A stretch of DNA of 64,000 nucleotides from Actinomyces massiliensis 4401292 (GCF_000269805.1 NZ_JH711483.1:368022-432021); one strand, 5' to 3'. Positions 17,918 through 26,908 are shown, counted from the first letter of the stretch. The notes: generated by a model from the letters alone, not told the origin. Numbers and translations: made by a program.

Positions 17918-19389
17918 GCCGGTCCCAGGGCGTCGATCTCGGCCAGGAGCGCCTCCACGTCGGCGTCCTCGGTCTGCGTCGGGTCGGGCAGGTCGATCTG
18001 AGGACGGGGCGGATTGTCCAGGCGCACATGCGCCCAGCCGATGGAGGCGACCCGCCCAGTGCGCTCGCAGGCTGCGACCACCCGACCGCGCAGGCCGGCC
18101 CGGGTTCCGCAGGGCGGCCCGATACGGGCGGCCTCCACCTCCTGCGGGCTCACAAGGGGCTTCATGAGCCCGGCCGACGTCAGCGCCCCGCGCAGGCCGC
18201 TGTCCGCAGACAGATCGTGGTAGGCCAGCTCGGCGCGCCGCACTCGAGGGTCCCGCCAGCCCGAGGCGGCGCGCTCGGCCACCCGGGCCAGGACCCGGTG
18301 CTTGATCGCCCAGTCCAGCTCGGTGGCCACGAGCTGCGGGCACCCCGACCGCAGCGCCCGCGCTCCCCGCTCCGCCAGATCGAGCACACTCGCGGTCAGC
18401 GCGTCGGTCTTGCTCGACAGCCGGCCGGTCAACCGCTCCAGGGCGAGTTCCAGCAGCTCGGGGCAGGTGATGGAACTGCGCCCGCCCACCCGCTCGCATG
18501 CGGCATTGGGCTCCCGGTTCCATGCGTGGACGGCGCGCGCCGGGTCGGCCAGCTCGCACTCGGCCATGTCCCACTCGCCGCGCTCGACCAGGGTCAGGGC
18601 GGCATCCATCACGACGATCTTGATGGCGGTCGTCCACGGGCTGACCGCGGAATCGCCGGCGACCACGTGCAGGCGCCGCCAGCGGCTCGCGTCGGCGTGG
18701 GGCTCGTCGCGGGTGTTGACGAAGGCGCGCTCGTGGGTGGGGTCGGCCGAGGCCGCCCCATGAATGTGGTCGGCGCGGGCCGAGTAGAGCATGGGGCCCA
18801 GCGGGTGATCGAGAGGGGGATCAGGAGTGTCGGGAGCGCCGGTGCCACCGTCATCGGTCCGGCTGCCGGCATCCGCCTGGCCGCCCCGCCCGCAGGCCAG
18901 CGACCCGGTACCGGCCAGGATCTGGCGCGCCGCCAGGAGCCCCACCATCCCGCCCAGAGGCAGAGGGGCGTCGCGTGTCACCTGGTAGTTCTCGTGGCAG
19001 CCGAAGGTGCTGCCCCATGCGTCCGTGTTCGACTTCAACAGGTGGATGCGCACGCCGCGGGATTCCAGTCGGGCGTTGGCGGCGCGGGTCATCGATGCCA
19101 GCACCGCGTCGCCGGCCAGGTCCTGGGCCACCGCATCGGTTACCCACACGCACTCCGGCCCCGCGTACTCCGGGTGCATGCCGATGTCGATATACAGGCG
19201 CGCCCCGCTGGTGGTGAAACGGTGCGTGCCGCTGGGCGGGGAGGAGACGTCGCGGAAGACCTCCTGCACCGCCTCCTCGACGCTCAACGGCGCGCCGTCG
19301 AGACCGGCGGCCACGTGCGCGCTGGTGACTCCGTACTCGGTCTCGATCCCGACGGCGCGATGCAGACGCCCGGCAGGGGCAGGGCTCAC
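17914..19389 (-). CDS. pafA: Pup-protein ligase PafA
   Basis: PafA uses ATP to link the C-terminal Glu of Pup to lysines of target proteins. The 491-residue protein has the PafA/Dop carboxylate-amine ligase fold: GIETEYGV near residue 13, SGARLYIDIGMHPEYAGPE near 62-80 and KSNTDAWGSTFGCHENYQV near 118-136. It is called PafA rather than Dop because the N-terminal region goes quickly from GIETEYGV to NGARLY-type sequence with no long Dop loop, and because the HPEYA motif is preceded by Gly-Met, not Asp-His. It overlaps pup upstream and mobA downstream by 4 nt each. Confidence 0.9.
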   Translation of the reverse strand: MSPAPAGRLHRAVGIETEYGVTSAHVAAGLDGAPLSVEEAVQEVFRDVSSPPSGTHRFTTSGARLYIDIGMHPEYAGPECVWVTDAVAQDLAGDAVLASMTRAANARLESRGVRIHLLKSNTDAWGSTFGCHENYQVTRDAPLPLGGMVGLLAARQILAGTGSLACGRGGQADAGSRTDDGGTGAPDTPDPPLDHPLGPMLYSARADHIHGAASADPTHERAFVNTRDEPHADASRWRRLHVVAGDSAVSPWTTAIKIVVMDAALTLVERGEWDMAECELADPARAVHAWNREPNAACERVGGRSSITCPELLELALERLTGRLSSKTDALTASVLDLAERGARALRSGCPQLVATELDWAIKHRVLARVAERAASGWRDPRVRRAELAYHDLSADSGLRGALTSAGLMKPLVSPQEVEAARIGPPCGTRAGLRGRVVAACERTGRVASIGWAHVRLDNPPRPQIDLPDPTQTEDADVEALLAEIDALGPA

Positions 19390-19580
19390 TGGCCGCCCTT
19401 CTGCCGGAAGCTCTGCACGAAGGTCAGCGCGTTGACCTCCAGGACGTCGTCGATACCGTCCAGGACCTCGTCCAGCCCCTGGGCTCCCTGGGTCGCGGAA
19501 CTGGGCGCCGCCGGTGCCGGTGCCGGCTCGGGATCGGGCGCCTCTTCGCGCGAGACCTCCTTGTGGATGCGATCAGCCAT
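19386..19580 (-). CDS. pup: prokaryotic ubiquitin-like protein Pup
   Basis: The 64-residue acidic, mostly disordered protein ends in VNALTFVQSFRQKGGQ, the diagnostic Pup C-terminus. The final residue is Gln, so Dop must deamidate it to Glu before PafA can conjugate it. The predicted helix region GLDEVLDGIDDVLEVNA is the likely docking site for the ARC coiled coil. Its Pro/Ala run (PDPEPAPAPAAPSS) is unusual but does not affect the tail. A strong AGGAGG site lies 7 nt before the ATG, fitting a highly expressed tag. Confidence 0.96.
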   Translation of the reverse strand: MADRIHKEVSREEAPDPEPAPAPAAPSSATQGAQGLDEVLDGIDDVLEVNALTFVQSFRQKGGQ

Positions 19581-19642
19581 GTCACTTCCTCCTGAGTGCG
19601 TGAATGCGTGAGTGCGTGTGCCGGGCCCGGTGCCCTAGTGCT

Positions 19643-21526
19643 TCAGTGCCCTGAGTGCCCTGAGTGCGCAGTGCCGTCGTCGTCCGCCGGTGCTTCGGCG
19701 TCGGATGCTCGCGGGTGGAGCGGACCCGCACCGGGATCAGCGTAGAAGCCCTCATCCCAGGCGTAGGTGCGCGGCTCGTCGGGGATGTCGATGCCCAGCG
19801 CCTCCAGCACCGCGATGAGGCGCGCGGCCCGGTCGTCATCGGCCCCCTCAGAGCTACTGGCCCCGCCGGGATCGCCAGGACCGACGCCGCTGTGCGCGAG
19901 GGCGCGCTCCACCTCCGCCGCGGTCGGGTGGAACGGATCGGGCAGGCTCACCCGCAGCAGGTCGGTGGCGTCGATATCGACCACCAGTGAGGTCCAGCTC
20001 GCCGCCCACACCCGGTCGGGGAAGGCCCGCAGGAACTCGGCCCGTCCGCCTGCGCGGGTGTCGGCGGGCGCCCGGCCGACGGCGGCGCGCACCGCTTCGT
20101 CATCCACGACCCGGCGCACCGAGCCGGCCCGCTCCAGGGCGGCTGCCAGCGACGCCGCCGGATCGACGACGGCGAACTGCAGATCGGCGGCCCGGATGCG
20201 GGGATCGTCCCAGTCGCAGTCGTAGCGTGTGCGCAGCCGCTCCAGCACCGCGAGCTTGGCGCACCACTCCACCAGGTGAGCGGCCCGGAGCGGGCCGTCC
20301 TCCAGGGCGTCGAGCGCCTCGCCCCACAGCGCCAGGACCGCGGCGGTCTCCTCGTCGAGTCCGTGGCGGCCCTCCGCGGCTCCACCCGCCGCCCCGCTCC
20401 CGTCCTGGTGGGCGGCATGAGCGGCGGCGATCTCATCGAGAAAAGCGCGCTGGACCTCCAGGGCGCCGACCGCGCCGCCGTCCGCCAGCTCGCAGCGCAC
20501 CCGCAGCTCGGGATCGTGGGAGAAGGCGCGCAGTGCGCCGACCGGGTCGGCGAAGGTGAAGCGCTCGGCCAGGGCGCGCGCCCTGTGAGGGTGCTCCTCG
20601 ATCAGGGACAGCAGCGCCGCCATGGACCCGGTGCGCAGCAGGCCCGTGACCGCCAGGGATGAGGAGTCGGCGGTGATGACGTGCAGGCGCCGCCAGCGGC
20701 GCTCCTCGGCGTGGGGCTCGTCGCGGGTGTTGACGATGGGGCGCTCACGGGTGGTGTAGAGCGAGACCGCCTGCTCGATGTAGTCGGCGCGCGCGAAGAT
20801 CTGGAAGCCGGGCGTCCGCCCCTCCGGGCCGACGCCGACCCGCCCGGAGCCGCCGATCACCTGCCGAGTCACCAGGAAGGGCAGCGTGACGGCGGTGAGC
20901 AGGTCCCAGGGCACATCGCGGCGCACCGCGTAGGACTCATGGGCGCCCCAGGCGGCGCCGTGACCGTCGGTGTTGTTCTTGATGACCTGGATCCGGGAGC
21001 CGCGCTCCCGGCTCAGGGCGGCCTCGGCGTGATGCATGAGCAGGTCGCCGGCCTTGTCGTACAGCACCGCCTCGCGGGGGCCCAGGGCCTCGGGGGAGGC
21101 GTACTCGGGGTGGGTGTGGTCCACGTAGAGCCGGGCCCCGTTGACGGCATGACTGGCCGAGCCCCGGTAGTAGTGGGCCTCGAAGGGAGCCACACGCTTG
21201 ACCCAGCGCGTGGGGGAGCCGGTCAGAACCGCTCCCGCCTCCTTGTCGGTGCGGGCCTCCGGGGCCAGGTCGTGGTCGGCGCCGTCGCGTGCGTCCCTGG
21301 TGGGCAGCTCCCCGGAGTAGTCGAAGCGGCAGCCCGCGCCGACCAGCAGATCCCGCCCGGTGGCGGCCGGCACGTGATCCGTGGACGGCGCACCGCCGGC
21401 GGCCGCATCGCGCGCATAGGCGAACAGCAGGTCGCGGGCCAGCCCGTCGGGCTCGGCAGCCGGGTCGTCGCGGTCGATGAGGGCGTACTCGGTCTCCACG
21501 CCCATGACCCTGCGCACGGTGATCAT
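19643..21526 (-). CDS. dop: Pup deamidase/depupylase Dop
   Basis: Dop converts the Pup C-terminal Gln to Glu and removes Pup from substrates. GVETEYAL near residue 9 is followed by a long insert (about residues 20-110, the Dop loop region) before NGARLYVDHTHPEYASPEA; the Asp-His form is typical of Dop and separates it from PafA. IKNNTDGHGAAWGAHESYAV follows. At 627 residues it is longer than most family members (about 500), owing to Ala/Asp/Gly-rich inserts and a tail of SGHSGH repeats. ATG 21526 is supported by GGAAGGAG and a 4-nt overlap with arc. The last codons are a tandem CACTCAGGG repeat that continues after the stop. Confidence 0.9.
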   Translation of the reverse strand: MITVRRVMGVETEYALIDRDDPAAEPDGLARDLLFAYARDAAAGGAPSTDHVPAATGRDLLVGAGCRFDYSGELPTRDARDGADHDLAPEARTDKEAGAVLTGSPTRWVKRVAPFEAHYYRGSASHAVNGARLYVDHTHPEYASPEALGPREAVLYDKAGDLLMHHAEAALSRERGSRIQVIKNNTDGHGAAWGAHESYAVRRDVPWDLLTAVTLPFLVTRQVIGGSGRVGVGPEGRTPGFQIFARADYIEQAVSLYTTRERPIVNTRDEPHAEERRWRRLHVITADSSSLAVTGLLRTGSMAALLSLIEEHPHRARALAERFTFADPVGALRAFSHDPELRVRCELADGGAVGALEVQRAFLDEIAAAHAAHQDGSGAAGGAAEGRHGLDEETAAVLALWGEALDALEDGPLRAAHLVEWCAKLAVLERLRTRYDCDWDDPRIRAADLQFAVVDPAASLAAALERAGSVRRVVDDEAVRAAVGRAPADTRAGGRAEFLRAFPDRVWAASWTSLVVDIDATDLLRVSLPDPFHPTAAEVERALAHSGVGPGDPGGASSSEGADDDRAARLIAVLEALGIDIPDEPRTYAWDEGFYADPGAGPLHPRASDAEAPADDDGTAHSGHSGH

Positions 21527-23205
21527 CTGGTCTCCTTCCTGGGTGCCGGGGCGAGTGCGATGACGGGGTCGGTGCGCTGGCCACGTCCGATGACGCGCGC
21601 CCACTCCTCCGGATCCGAGGCGCCGGGCAGCTCGGCGGACTCGGCCACCTCGGCGTGCAGGGCCTGCAGGAGATGGGCGGTGGTCAACCCGCGTCGGCCC
21701 GCCAGGGCGTCCTTGACGGCGGCCGCCTTGGCGCGCTCGACGACCGAGGCGATCATGGCCCCGGAGACCAGGTCGACCAGGTGCCAGGTCTCGACCGCCC
21801 CCGAGCGCCGGTGGACCTCCAGGACAGCGGTTTCGGGGCTGCGGGAGAACAGGGCCTCCAGCAGTGCCTCGCCCATGACCCGCACGGCCCGGCCCGCGGA
21901 TCCGGCGGCGGCGAGCTCATCGGGGTGGATCGGCAGGTCCTCGGTGAGATAGCGCCCCAGGATCTGGCGGCTCGCCTCCCGATCGGGGCGGTCGATGCGG
22001 ATGCGCACGTCGAGGCGGCCGGGCCGCAGGATCGCCGGATCGATCATGTCCTCGCGATTGGAGGCGCCGATGACGATGACGTTGCGCATCTCCTCCACGC
22101 CGTCGATCTCGGCGAGCAGCTGGGGGACCACCGTGGTCTCGACATCGCTGGACACTCCGGTGCCGCGGGTGCGGAACAGGGACTCCATCTCGTCGAAGAA
22201 GACCACCACCGGGACGCCGCGGGCCGCCTTATCGCGGGCGCGGGCGAAGATGAGGCGGATGCGCCGCTCGGTCTCCCCGACGTACTTGTCCAGCAGTTGC
22301 GGGCCCTTGATGTTGAGGAAGTGGGTGCGCCGGCCGGTGGTGCGCGCCAGGGAGGTGGCCACGGCGCGGGCGATGAGGGTCTTGCCGACACCGGGCGGCC
22401 CGTACAGCAGCAGGCCCCGCGGGGGTCGCAGGCGGTGCTCGACGTAGAGCTCGGGGTGGGCCATGGGCAGTTCGATGGCGTCGCGTATGCGCTCGATGGT
22501 CGCGTCCAGTCCGCCGATCATCTCCCAGGAGGTGTCGGGGGAGTCGTCCAGAAGGAGGTCCTCGACCTCGCGGCGGGCGATGCGGCGCAGGGCGACGCCG
22601 TCCTTGAGGTCGGCCATCAGGGCGTCGCCGGGCCGCAGGCGGACGGCGACCAGGGCGGGGGACAGGCGCAGGACGCGGGTGTCCTCGCTGCGCACGGCGA
22701 CCAGAACGTGGCGCTCGTCCAGGCGCTGCTCGACGGTGACGAGTTCACCGACGTCGTCCGGCTCGGCCGTGGCCACCGCGTTGAGGCGCTCATCGAGGAC
22801 GAGGGCGGTACCGGGCTCCAGGCCGCCCAGCGGCAGTGCGGACGAGGCCGTCACCCGCATCCGCCTTCCGGCCACGACGACGTCGATGGTGCGGGCCATG
22901 GCGTCGACGACGGTCACATGCGTGGCGAAGGAGAGCGGGGGCGCCGTCAGGCGCTCGATCTCCTCCTGGGCGGCCGCCAGCTCCCGGCGGGCCGATGTCA
23001 GGGCGCGGGCCAGGCTGCGGTTCTTGCGCACGAGCACGTCGGCGTCGGGAGTGCTCGGATCGGGTGGGGTGACTCCGGTGGCTTCGACGGCCCCGGCTGG
23101 TTCAGCAGCGCCGGCTGCTGCGGGGGCGGTGTCGGTGGAGCGCCCGGCACCGGCATCGGCGCCGGTGCTATGCGGCTGCGCGGGTGCCGCTTCGCCCTCA
23201 TCCAC
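21523..23205 (-). CDS. arc: AAA ATPase ARC/Mpa, Pup-dependent unfoldase
   Basis: ARC hexamers recognise pupylated proteins through N-terminal coiled coils and unfold them. The predicted 560-residue chain has a disordered Pro/Ala leader, a coiled coil (RKNRSLARALTSARRELAAA) near residues 60-90, OB-type interdomain sequence, then an AAA module with Walker A GPPGVGKTL and Walker B VVFFDEME. GTG 23205 was chosen because AAGGAG lies 6 nt upstream; the frame is open to 23622 but that part overlaps moaC in an unlikely composition. The C-terminus ends APRKETR and lacks the HbYX (QYL-type) proteasome-docking tail, matching the absence of prcBA nearby. Confidence 0.92.
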   Translation of the reverse strand: MDEGEAAPAQPHSTGADAGAGRSTDTAPAAAGAAEPAGAVEATGVTPPDPSTPDADVLVRKNRSLARALTSARRELAAAQEEIERLTAPPLSFATHVTVVDAMARTIDVVVAGRRMRVTASSALPLGGLEPGTALVLDERLNAVATAEPDDVGELVTVEQRLDERHVLVAVRSEDTRVLRLSPALVAVRLRPGDALMADLKDGVALRRIARREVEDLLLDDSPDTSWEMIGGLDATIERIRDAIELPMAHPELYVEHRLRPPRGLLLYGPPGVGKTLIARAVATSLARTTGRRTHFLNIKGPQLLDKYVGETERRIRLIFARARDKAARGVPVVVFFDEMESLFRTRGTGVSSDVETTVVPQLLAEIDGVEEMRNVIVIGASNREDMIDPAILRPGRLDVRIRIDRPDREASRQILGRYLTEDLPIHPDELAAAGSAGRAVRVMGEALLEALFSRSPETAVLEVHRRSGAVETWHLVDLVSGAMIASVVERAKAAAVKDALAGRRGLTTAHLLQALHAEVAESAELPGASDPEEWARVIGRGQRTDPVIALAPAPRKETR

Positions 23206-23393
23206 GTCCTGCTCCTTCGCCTCGGTGGTGGTAGGCGGCCCTCCGGGAACCGGAGTGGCACGCTCGTACCAGAACGAGGTTAACGCGTCGGGCGGCACGG
23301 CAACAGGGGAAACAGGGGGATAGGGCCGGATTCGGGGCGGTGAATGATTGATTCCATTCATTGGGAGGAATCCAGGGGGCGGCCGGCTCCGGC

Positions 23394-23888
23394 TCAGTCG
23401 GCGGGGCGCACCCAGTCGCCCGAACGGCCGCCCGATTTCGCAGTCACCCGGGCCTCGCGCAGCGACACGCCCCGGTCCACGCCCTTGACCATGTCCACGA
23501 TCGCCAGGCCCGCAACGGTCGCCGCCGTCAGCGCCTCCATCTCCACGCCCGTGCGGTCGGCCGTGCGCACGGTCGCGGAGATGCGCACGCCCTCCTCCTC
23601 GACGACCAGGTCCACCGCACACCCGTGCACGCCGATGACATGCGCCAGGGGCAGCAGCTCCGGAGTCCTCTTGGCCGCCGCAATACCGGCCACGCGCGCC
23701 ACGGCGAGCACATCCCCCTTGGGGACGCTCCCGTCGCGCAGCGCGGCGACGATGCGGGGCGAGCAGGCCACGAATGCGGTCGCACTCGCCGTGCGCACGG
23801 TAGGACTCTTGGCGGTCACATCCACCATGCGGGCGGCGCCGGTCTCATCCAGGTGAGTCAGACGGGGCGGATCGGACGGGTCGGGCAT
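23394..23888 (-). CDS. moaC: cyclic pyranopterin monophosphate synthase
   Basis: MoaC turns the MoaA product into cyclic pyranopterin monophosphate, the first stable Moco intermediate. The 164-residue product is normal in length. It shows ARMVDVTAKSPTVRTA near residue 20, LLPLAHVIGVHGCAVDL near 80-95 (family HxxxxxxC-type site) and EMEALTAATVAGLAIVDMVK near 115-135. ATG 23888 is preceded by GGAGGAG. It follows moeA by 47 bp and precedes arc by 188 bp on the same strand, so cofactor and pupylation genes may share transcripts. Confidence 0.93.
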   Translation of the reverse strand: MPDPSDPPRLTHLDETGAARMVDVTAKSPTVRTASATAFVACSPRIVAALRDGSVPKGDVLAVARVAGIAAAKRTPELLPLAHVIGVHGCAVDLVVEEEGVRISATVRTADRTGVEMEALTAATVAGLAIVDMVKGVDRGVSLREARVTAKSGGRSGDWVRPAD

Positions 23889-23935
23889 GGGCTCCTCCGG
23901 GTACTTCTCCAGGTAATTCGGGGTTCCATTGAGGT

Positions 23936-25435
23936 TCAGTGCAAGTGAGTGCGATTCAGCGCGATAAGGCCGACCTCGTCGCCCACGCCGACCTCGGTCA
24001 CCTCCTCGCCCACGACGGCCAGCGCCTCGGCCGCGGGCAATGAGGCCACGAGGTGCGAGCCCGAGCCCAGGCGGTGGGTCGGTTCCACCCATAGAACTGG
24101 GCTCGCGGTGCTCCCGGTGCTTTCAGTGCGCTCAGCGCATTCAGCGCGCTCGGTGCTCTCGGCGGCCGCGCCCGGCGCTGAGTTCTCCATGTCCTCCATG
24201 TCCTCCACGGACGCCCGGGCCGGAGCCTGGACGAAGCGCACGGGGATGTGCTGGCGCCTTCCCGGGGGTGTGCGCCAGGCCGCCGCGGCCCGTGCTCGCA
24301 TCGAGAGGGCGTCATGAGGGCGGCGAACTCCGCTTCCGGGCAATGGGCCGGGAACAGAGTCGCGCCCGGCCAGGCGCGCCAGGGCCGGGGCCACCACGGT
24401 GATGAAGGACACGAGCACACTCACCGGGTTACCCGGCAGGGTGATGATGGGCACCTGCCGATGCGTCCCGCCGTCCTCGATACGCACCACGCCGTGGCCC
24501 TGCGGCTTGCCCGGCTGCATGGCGACCTTGGACAAACGCAGCCGCACCGTGCCGTCTGCAGTGTTCTCGCCGTTCTCGCCGTCCTCATCATCCTCAGCCA
24601 GCATGACCAGGGGGTCGAAGGCGCCGGCCGACACCCCGCCGGAGGTGACGATGAGATCGGCCCCGCGCGCCGCCTCGATGAGGGCCATCGCCAGTGACTC
24701 GGCGGTGTCACCGCTGCGGGAGACCGAGGCGAGCCGCGCTCCGTGCTCGGCGACCAGCCCCGCCAGCAGCAGGGAGTTGGAGTCGGGGATGGCGCCGGCG
24801 GGAAGCTCCTGGCCGGGCTCGACGAGCTCGGCGCCGGTGGACACCACGGCGACCCGCGGTCTGGGGAAGGCGCGCACTGCGGACAGGCCGACCGAGGCGA
24901 GGGAGGCGACGGCCGTCGCTGTCATGAAAGTGCCCGCCGTCAGGACCGAATCGCCGATGCCGACATCCTCGCCCGCCTGGCGCACGTTGAGGCCCGGCCT
25001 CGCGGCCACACGGATCCCGACCTCGGCGGGCGGCGGGTGAGGGCCGGGCGCCTGGTCGGTGTCCTCGACCTTGACAACGGCATCGGCGTTCTCGGGGAGC
25101 ATGGCGCCGGTCATGATCCGCTGGGCCGTCCCGGGAACCAGGGGGGCGGGCGCGGTGCCGGCGGGCACATCCCCGGCCACCGGCAGGATGACCGGTGCCT
25201 GGGGGACGGCCGACTCCGTGTCCCGGGCGCGCACCGCATAGCCGTCCATGGCCGAGTTCGTCCAGGGGGGCACGGGCAAGGCGGCGGTGACGTCCTGGGC
25301 GAGTACCAGACCGTGTGCCGCGAATAGGGGAGTATCGACGGCGGGCAGAGGCGTCAGTGCGGCGAGGACCTCGGCGACGTAGGCCTCCACGCTGAGCGTG
25401 TCGGGCATGGCGGGCTTCTCAGCCGTCTCGGGCAT
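23936..25435 (-). CDS. moeA: molybdopterin molybdenumtransferase MoeA
   Basis: MoeA inserts molybdate into adenylated molybdopterin. The 499-residue chain shows the domain order of the family: ALPVPPWTNSAMDGYAVRA near residues 55-72, AQRIMTGAMLPENADAVVKV near 105-125, the MPT-binding domain with VVSTGAELV and TSGGVSAG, and ITLPGNPVSVLVSF near 330. The C-terminal domain is interrupted by a Ser/Thr/Glu-rich low-complexity stretch (about 420-450) that explains the excess over the usual 400-420 residues. GAAGGAG precedes the ATG. It heads the minus-strand moeA-moaC-arc-dop-pup-pafA-mobA run. Confidence 0.93.
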   Translation of the reverse strand: MPETAEKPAMPDTLSVEAYVAEVLAALTPLPAVDTPLFAAHGLVLAQDVTAALPVPPWTNSAMDGYAVRARDTESAVPQAPVILPVAGDVPAGTAPAPLVPGTAQRIMTGAMLPENADAVVKVEDTDQAPGPHPPPAEVGIRVAARPGLNVRQAGEDVGIGDSVLTAGTFMTATAVASLASVGLSAVRAFPRPRVAVVSTGAELVEPGQELPAGAIPDSNSLLLAGLVAEHGARLASVSRSGDTAESLAMALIEAARGADLIVTSGGVSAGAFDPLVMLAEDDEDGENGENTADGTVRLRLSKVAMQPGKPQGHGVVRIEDGGTHRQVPIITLPGNPVSVLVSFITVVAPALARLAGRDSVPGPLPGSGVRRPHDALSMRARAAAAWRTPPGRRQHIPVRFVQAPARASVEDMEDMENSAPGAAAESTERAECAERTESTGSTASPVLWVEPTHRLGSGSHLVASLPAAEALAVVGEEVTEVGVGDEVGLIALNRTHLH

Positions 25436-26144
25436 GGCTCTCCTTCTCGGGGCCGGCTTGGCGCGCCGGCGGTCCGGGCCGTGCGGGCTGCGGCGGCGAT
25501 GACTTCTCGGTGCCCATCATGGCCCATCATGGCCGTCCGGATGCACTAATGCGGGGCGGCCCGGTGGCGGGAGGTGAATAAGGTGAATTAGGAGGCGAAT
25601 GAGCCCTTATGCCTTAAATCCCCATCATCCCTCATCATTCCTCGTCATCGTTTAGCGGCGCTCCGACCAGCTGGTGTCGCCCCGGGGAGGCGCTCGCGGA
25701 TGCCAGGCCATCGGGGCTGCACACTCGTCCACCACCTGAATCGAGAAGAACCGCGGAATCATGCGAAATTCAGATCTCGGTCGGCATCATCACCCCGCTC
25801 CCATGTGCGCACACCCCCCTCAGTGCACATGGGAACCCGACAACGAATCCTGGCCGCTCGCAATAAACCCCGGAAATCCGCCCAAAAATGTATTTTGCCT
25901 GCAGCAACTCCCTTCCTCCCATGTGCAACCTCGCCCCACGGCGCCCAGCTCCGTCCCGTGACCTTTGGAATCACTCATCTGCTGGTGGTGGCGCGGCGAG
26001 CCGGGATACTGGAATCACGACCGGGGCTGAGCCGAATGCTGAGTAATCCTGAGTAATCCTGAATACGGTCGACGCGCGCATCGGCGTGTAGCCTCCCCTG
26101 CAGCAGCCCGCATCGTGAGCGCGGACCGCCTGGGAGGAGCGGGC
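25436..26144. promoter_or_regulatory. divergent moeA / moaE region with diverged repeat element
   Basis: About 700 bp carry no gene. The stretch 25715-25835 resembles the long repeat element of 7165-7488: CTGCACACTCG, AACCGCGGAATCATGCG and GCTCCCATGTGC appear in the same order. CCCATGTGC at 25800-25808 and GCACATGGG at 25825-25833 form a 9-bp inverted repeat, and CCCATGTGCAA recurs near 25917. A moderately AT-rich block at 25560-25640 may hold the promoters. Confidence 0.45.
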
Positions 26145-26600
26145 ATGACCCACACCACTGAATCGAGAGAGCAAGCAGCTGCGCGCGTCGCGCGGGCCGG
26201 GGTGATCCGCGAGCCGGTCTCGGTCCCCGAGTTGGCCGCTGCCGTTCAGGACCGGGCGGCAGGCGCCGTCGTCACCTTCGAGGGCGTGGTGCGCGACCAC
26301 GACCGCGGACGGGAGGTCACCGCCATCGCCTACTCGGCCCACCCGAGCGCGGATGAGGTGATCGTCCGGATCGCCCGCGAGACCGCCGAGCAGTCGGGAT
26401 TGCGGGCGGTCGCCGTCGTCCACCGCATCGGGGAGCTGGGAGTTGGGGACACGGCGCTCGGCGTCGCCGTGAGCGCGGACCATCGCGCGCCGGCTTTCGA
26501 GGCCGTCCGCGACATCGTCGAGGAGGTCAAGAAGCGACTGCCGGTGTGGAAGCACCAGCTCTTCGCCGACGGTACGCGCGAGTGGTCCGGCTGCCCGTGA
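26145..26600 (+). CDS. moaE: molybdopterin synthase catalytic subunit
   Basis: MoaE forms a heterotetramer with MoaD and transfers two sulfurs to cyclic pyranopterin monophosphate. The 151-residue protein has the family motifs AGAVVTFEGVVRDHDRGREV near 40-58, IGELGVGDTALGVAVSADHR near 98-118 and the C-terminal KKRLPVWKHQLFADGTREW carrying the catalytic Lys pair. ATG 26145 is preferred over GTG 26115 because GGAGGAG lies 6 nt before it. It converges on moaD, with only 26 bp between the stops. Confidence 0.93.
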   Translation: MTHTTESREQAAARVARAGVIREPVSVPELAAAVQDRAAGAVVTFEGVVRDHDRGREVTAIAYSAHPSADEVIVRIARETAEQSGLRAVAVVHRIGELGVGDTALGVAVSADHRAPAFEAVRDIVEEVKKRLPVWKHQLFADGTREWSGCP

Positions 26601-26626
26601 CGGCGGGGCCGGCGGGGGCCGGGGTC

Positions 26627-26908
26627 TCACCCGCCGGCGAAGGGCGGCAGGATGTCGATGCGGTCGCCGTCCTCCAGGGGCGTCAGCGAATCCGCCGGTG
26701 TTGAGAGGGCGTTGACCAGGTAGCTGGAGACGCCGATGATCCGCGCCATCTCCAGGCCGCGGCCCGCCAGCTGCTCGCGCAGGGAGGCCAGCGTCGTGCC
26801 GGCGGGCAGTTCGAGACGCTCCTCGGGGCGCCCCGCGGCTTCGGCGGCTGCGGCGAAGTAGCGCAGCTCGACGTCGATCGCGTGATTCGCGGAAGAAGAA
26901 GTGGTCAC
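26627..26908 (-). CDS. moaD: molybdopterin synthase sulfur carrier subunit
   Basis: The 93-residue beta-grasp protein ends in FAGG; the terminal Gly is thiocarboxylated and supplies sulfur to MoaE. The internal pattern VELRYFAAAAEAAGRPEE, LASLREQLAGRG and LVNALSTPADSLTPLEDGDR then IDILPPFAGG is that of MoaD. GTG 26908 is used because GAGGAG precedes it by 6 nt; the longer open frame upstream has an unrelated composition. It faces moaE tail to tail, an odd arrangement for a two-subunit enzyme whose genes are usually adjacent in one operon. Confidence 0.9.
   Translation of the reverse strand: MTTSSSANHAIDVELRYFAAAAEAAGRPEERLELPAGTTLASLREQLAGRGLEMARIIGVSSYLVNALSTPADSLTPLEDGDRIDILPPFAGG

Noticed and set aside
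17428-19611. 727-codon plus-strand frame over pafA and pup
   Set aside because: Antisense to a clear Pup ligase and Pup; Arg/Gly/Pro-rich shadow composition.
19643-21526. Assigning this gene as pafA and the 17914-19389 gene as dop
   Set aside because: The long insert before NGARLYVDHTHPEY and the Asp-His form fit Dop; the short N-terminal region of the other paralogue fits PafA.
25436-26144. Molybdenum cofactor riboswitch upstream of moeA or moaE
   Set aside because: Hairpins are present but no arrangement matching the known Moco RNA could be recognised by eye.
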